Shown here piece by piece: positions 21,239 through 22,705 of a DNA stretch of 22,705 bases; position 1 is the stretch's first letter, and each line of letters starts with the position of its first letter. The notes beneath the pieces are model-generated. The model saw only the letters and a program-made list of their open reading frames with translations. It was not told the origin of the DNA and searched no databases. This DNA comes from Alistipes sp. GTDB lineage: Bacteria > Bacteroidota > Bacteroidia > Bacteroidales > Rikenellaceae. The DNA lies in the NCBI GenBank assembly GCA_019422485.1, contig JAHZDG010000020.1, positions 13,936-36,640 of the forward strand. The letters are read 5' to 3'. A program made the position numbers and the translations under genes.

Positions 21239-22705
21239 ATGATGGCCTCGTCATTCAAATATCTGTTCGAAGTTAACTCTCCGGATGACCTCAAGAAATT
21301 GACTGTCAGTGAACTGAAAGTTTACTGCGGAGAGTTGCGCGCCTATATTATCGATCAGCTCTCGGCCAATCCCGGTCATTTGGGATCGAGCCTCGGGGTG
21401 GTCGAATTGACTGCCGCATTGCATTATGTGTACCAGACCCCTGATGACAAGTTGATCTGGGATGTGGGACATCAGGCTTATGCTCATAAAATTATTACCG
21501 GTCGTCGGGACCGTTTCCCGACCAATCGGAAATTGGGCGGCCTGAGCGGCTTCCCGAAAATGAGCGAAAGCCCGTACGATGCGTTCGGTGCGGGGCACTC
21601 TTCCACGTCGATTTCGGCGGCTTTGGGGATTGCGACGGCTTCGGCTTTGCGGGGTGAGTCTCGCAATGTGGTGGCCGTGATCGGTGACGGTGCAATGACC
21701 GGGGGGCTGGCTTTCGAAGGGCTCAATAATGCCGGTGCGGCCAATACCAACCTGTTGGTCGTGCTGAACGACAACCGGATGTCGATCGATCCCAATGTGG
21801 GGGCCCTGAAGGAGTACCTGCTCAAGCTGACCACTTCGAAACGTTATAATCTGTTCAAACACCATACATGGACGCGGTTGGAACGATTCCCGCGGTTGCG
21901 GCGGTTGATTCAACATGCGGGAAATATGTTGAAACTGACCTTCCTGCGACAGAGTAACCTGTTCGAGAGCCTGAATTTCCGTTATTTCGGGCCGGTGGAC
22001 GGACATAACGTGGAACAGTTGGTCAAGGTGTTTAGTGATCTGAAACAGATTCCGGGCCCGAAGTTGTTGCATGTCCTGACCGTGAAGGGAAAAGGCTATA
22101 AACCGGCCGAGGAACATCAGCGTATCTGGCATGCCCCCGGGATGTTCGATCCCGATACCGGGACCCGAATGAGTAAACGTCAGCCGGGAGAGCCTCCTCT
22201 CTATCAGGAAGTTTTTGGGGAGAGTCTGCTGGAGCTGGCCCGCACCAACGAACGCATCGTGGGCATTACGCCGGCGATGCCCACGGGTTGTTCGCTCAAT
22301 ATCATGATGGAAGCAATGCCGGAACGCTGTTTCGATGTGGGCATCGCCGAAGGACATGCGGTTACCTTCTCGGCCGGATTGGCGGCGCAGGGAATGATCC
22401 CGTTCTGCAACATCTATTCGTCGTTCATGCAGCGGGCCTATGACAATGTGATTCACGATGTGGCCTTGCAGCGTCTGCCGGTGGTGATGTGTCTCGACCG
22501 GGCCGGGCTGGTCGGCGAAGATGGTCCGACCCATCACGGGGTATTCGACCTGGCGTGTCTGTTGCCGGTTCCTGATCTGACCATCGCATCGCCGATGAAT
22601 GAGATCGAATTGCGAAACCTGATGTATACCGCCTCCTTAGGGAAAGGTGCTTTTGTGATCCGCTATCCGCGCGGAGCCGGGGTGACACCCGATTGGCATC
22701 GTCCT
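21239..22705 (+). CDS. dxs: 1-deoxy-D-xylulose-5-phosphate synthase, 3' end outside window
   Basis: From the ATG at 21239 (a second in-frame ATG follows at once) the frame stays open for 489 codons to the window edge. The product makes DXP from pyruvate and glyceraldehyde-3-phosphate with thiamine diphosphate, the first step of the MEP isoprenoid pathway. Landmarks in order are NPGHLGSSLGVVELT (H47), IWDVGHQAYAHKI, FGAGHSSTSISAALG, the thiamine-binding GDGAMTGG with NDN at 149-179, FGPVDGHNV, VKGKGYKPAE, and FDVGIAEGHAVTFSAGLA, which carries the catalytic Glu. GEDGPTHHGVFD follows. The EGHAVT form, instead of EQHAVT, appears to be usual in Bacteroidetes. About 145 C-terminal residues are missing, judged by the usual family length near 630. 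The gene is divergent from the OmpA-family gene. Confidence 0.97.
   Translation, partial: MMASSFKYLFEVNSPDDLKKLTVSELKVYCGELRAYIIDQLSANPGHLGSSLGVVELTAALHYVYQTPDDKLIWDVGHQAYAHKIITGRRDRFPTNRKLGGLSGFPKMSESPYDAFGAGHSSTSISAALGIATASALRGESRNVVAVIGDGAMTGGLAFEGLNNAGAANTNLLVVLNDNRMSIDPNVGALKEYLLKLTTSKRYNLFKHHTWTRLERFPRLRRLIQHAGNMLKLTFLRQSNLFESLNFRYFGPVDGHNVEQLVKVFSDLKQIPGPKLLHVLTVKGKGYKPAEEHQRIWHAPGMFDPDTGTRMSKRQPGEPPLYQEVFGESLLELARTNERIVGITPAMPTGCSLNIMMEAMPERCFDVGIAEGHAVTFSAGLAAQGMIPFCNIYSSFMQRAYDNVIHDVALQRLPVVMCLDRAGLVGEDGPTHHGVFDLACLLPVPDLTIASPMNEIELRNLMYTASLGKGAFVIRYPRGAGVTPDWHRP

Noticed and set aside
21251..22537. 428-codon minus-strand ORF opposite dxs
   Set aside because: The plus strand encodes an unmistakable DXP synthase over the same bases.
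1..22705. CRISPR array, insertion sequence or prophage
   Set aside because: No regularly spaced direct repeats, transposase, integrase or phage genes were seen on either strand.

Overview
The window looks like chromosome of a gut-type Bacteroidales bacterium. Three signs point there. Promoters match the Bacteroidetes -7 box TAnnTTTG, seen in front of the tRNA, dxs, folE, the glycosidase genes and others. Starts have little or no Shine-Dalgarno. Many proteins carry Sec or lipoprotein signals, including secreted GH92, GH29 and GH109-type glycosidases. The family cannot be fixed by eye; Rikenellaceae or Odoribacteraceae would fit.

Layout. Bases 1-4571 form a host-glycan block: a truncated GH109/Gfo-Idh-MocA lipoprotein (-), a GH92 alpha-mannosidase (-) and, divergently, a GH29 alpha-L-fucosidase (+). 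Bases 4640-8207 are minus-strand genes: a uracil-DNA-glycosylase-superfamily protein, a cyclophilin lipoprotein, a secreted metallophosphoesterase and a secreted glycerophosphodiester phosphodiesterase. A GNAT acetyltransferase (+) follows and converges, through a shared terminator, on a large AT-richer lipoprotein gene (-). That lipoprotein has three EF-hand plus leucine-rich-repeat modules. Bases 11806-12651 hold no convincing gene but do hold a promoter-like box, a palindrome and a 76-nt imperfect hairpin, which may be a small RNA or a structured leader. Initiator tRNA-fMet (-) follows, with its own promoter and terminator.

Bases 12932-17921 hold the most interesting system: a tight five-gene minus-strand operon related to heterodisulfide reductase (Hdr) and the quinone-interacting Qmo complex. 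In transcription order it encodes an HdrC-like dicluster ferredoxin, an HdrB-like CCG protein, a short HdrA-like flavoprotein with the rare HdrA cysteine set, a second HdrC-like ferredoxin, and a fusion of a NarI-like membrane domain, a dicluster ferredoxin and two CCG domains. It most likely moves electrons between a soluble donor or acceptor and the menaquinone pool; its physiological substrate cannot be read from the sequence. An inverted repeat sits in the divergent spacer between this operon and folE.

Bases 18143-22705 are housekeeping: folE (+), then frr, pyrH and an OmpA-family lipoprotein (all -), and a divergent dxs (+) running off the window end.
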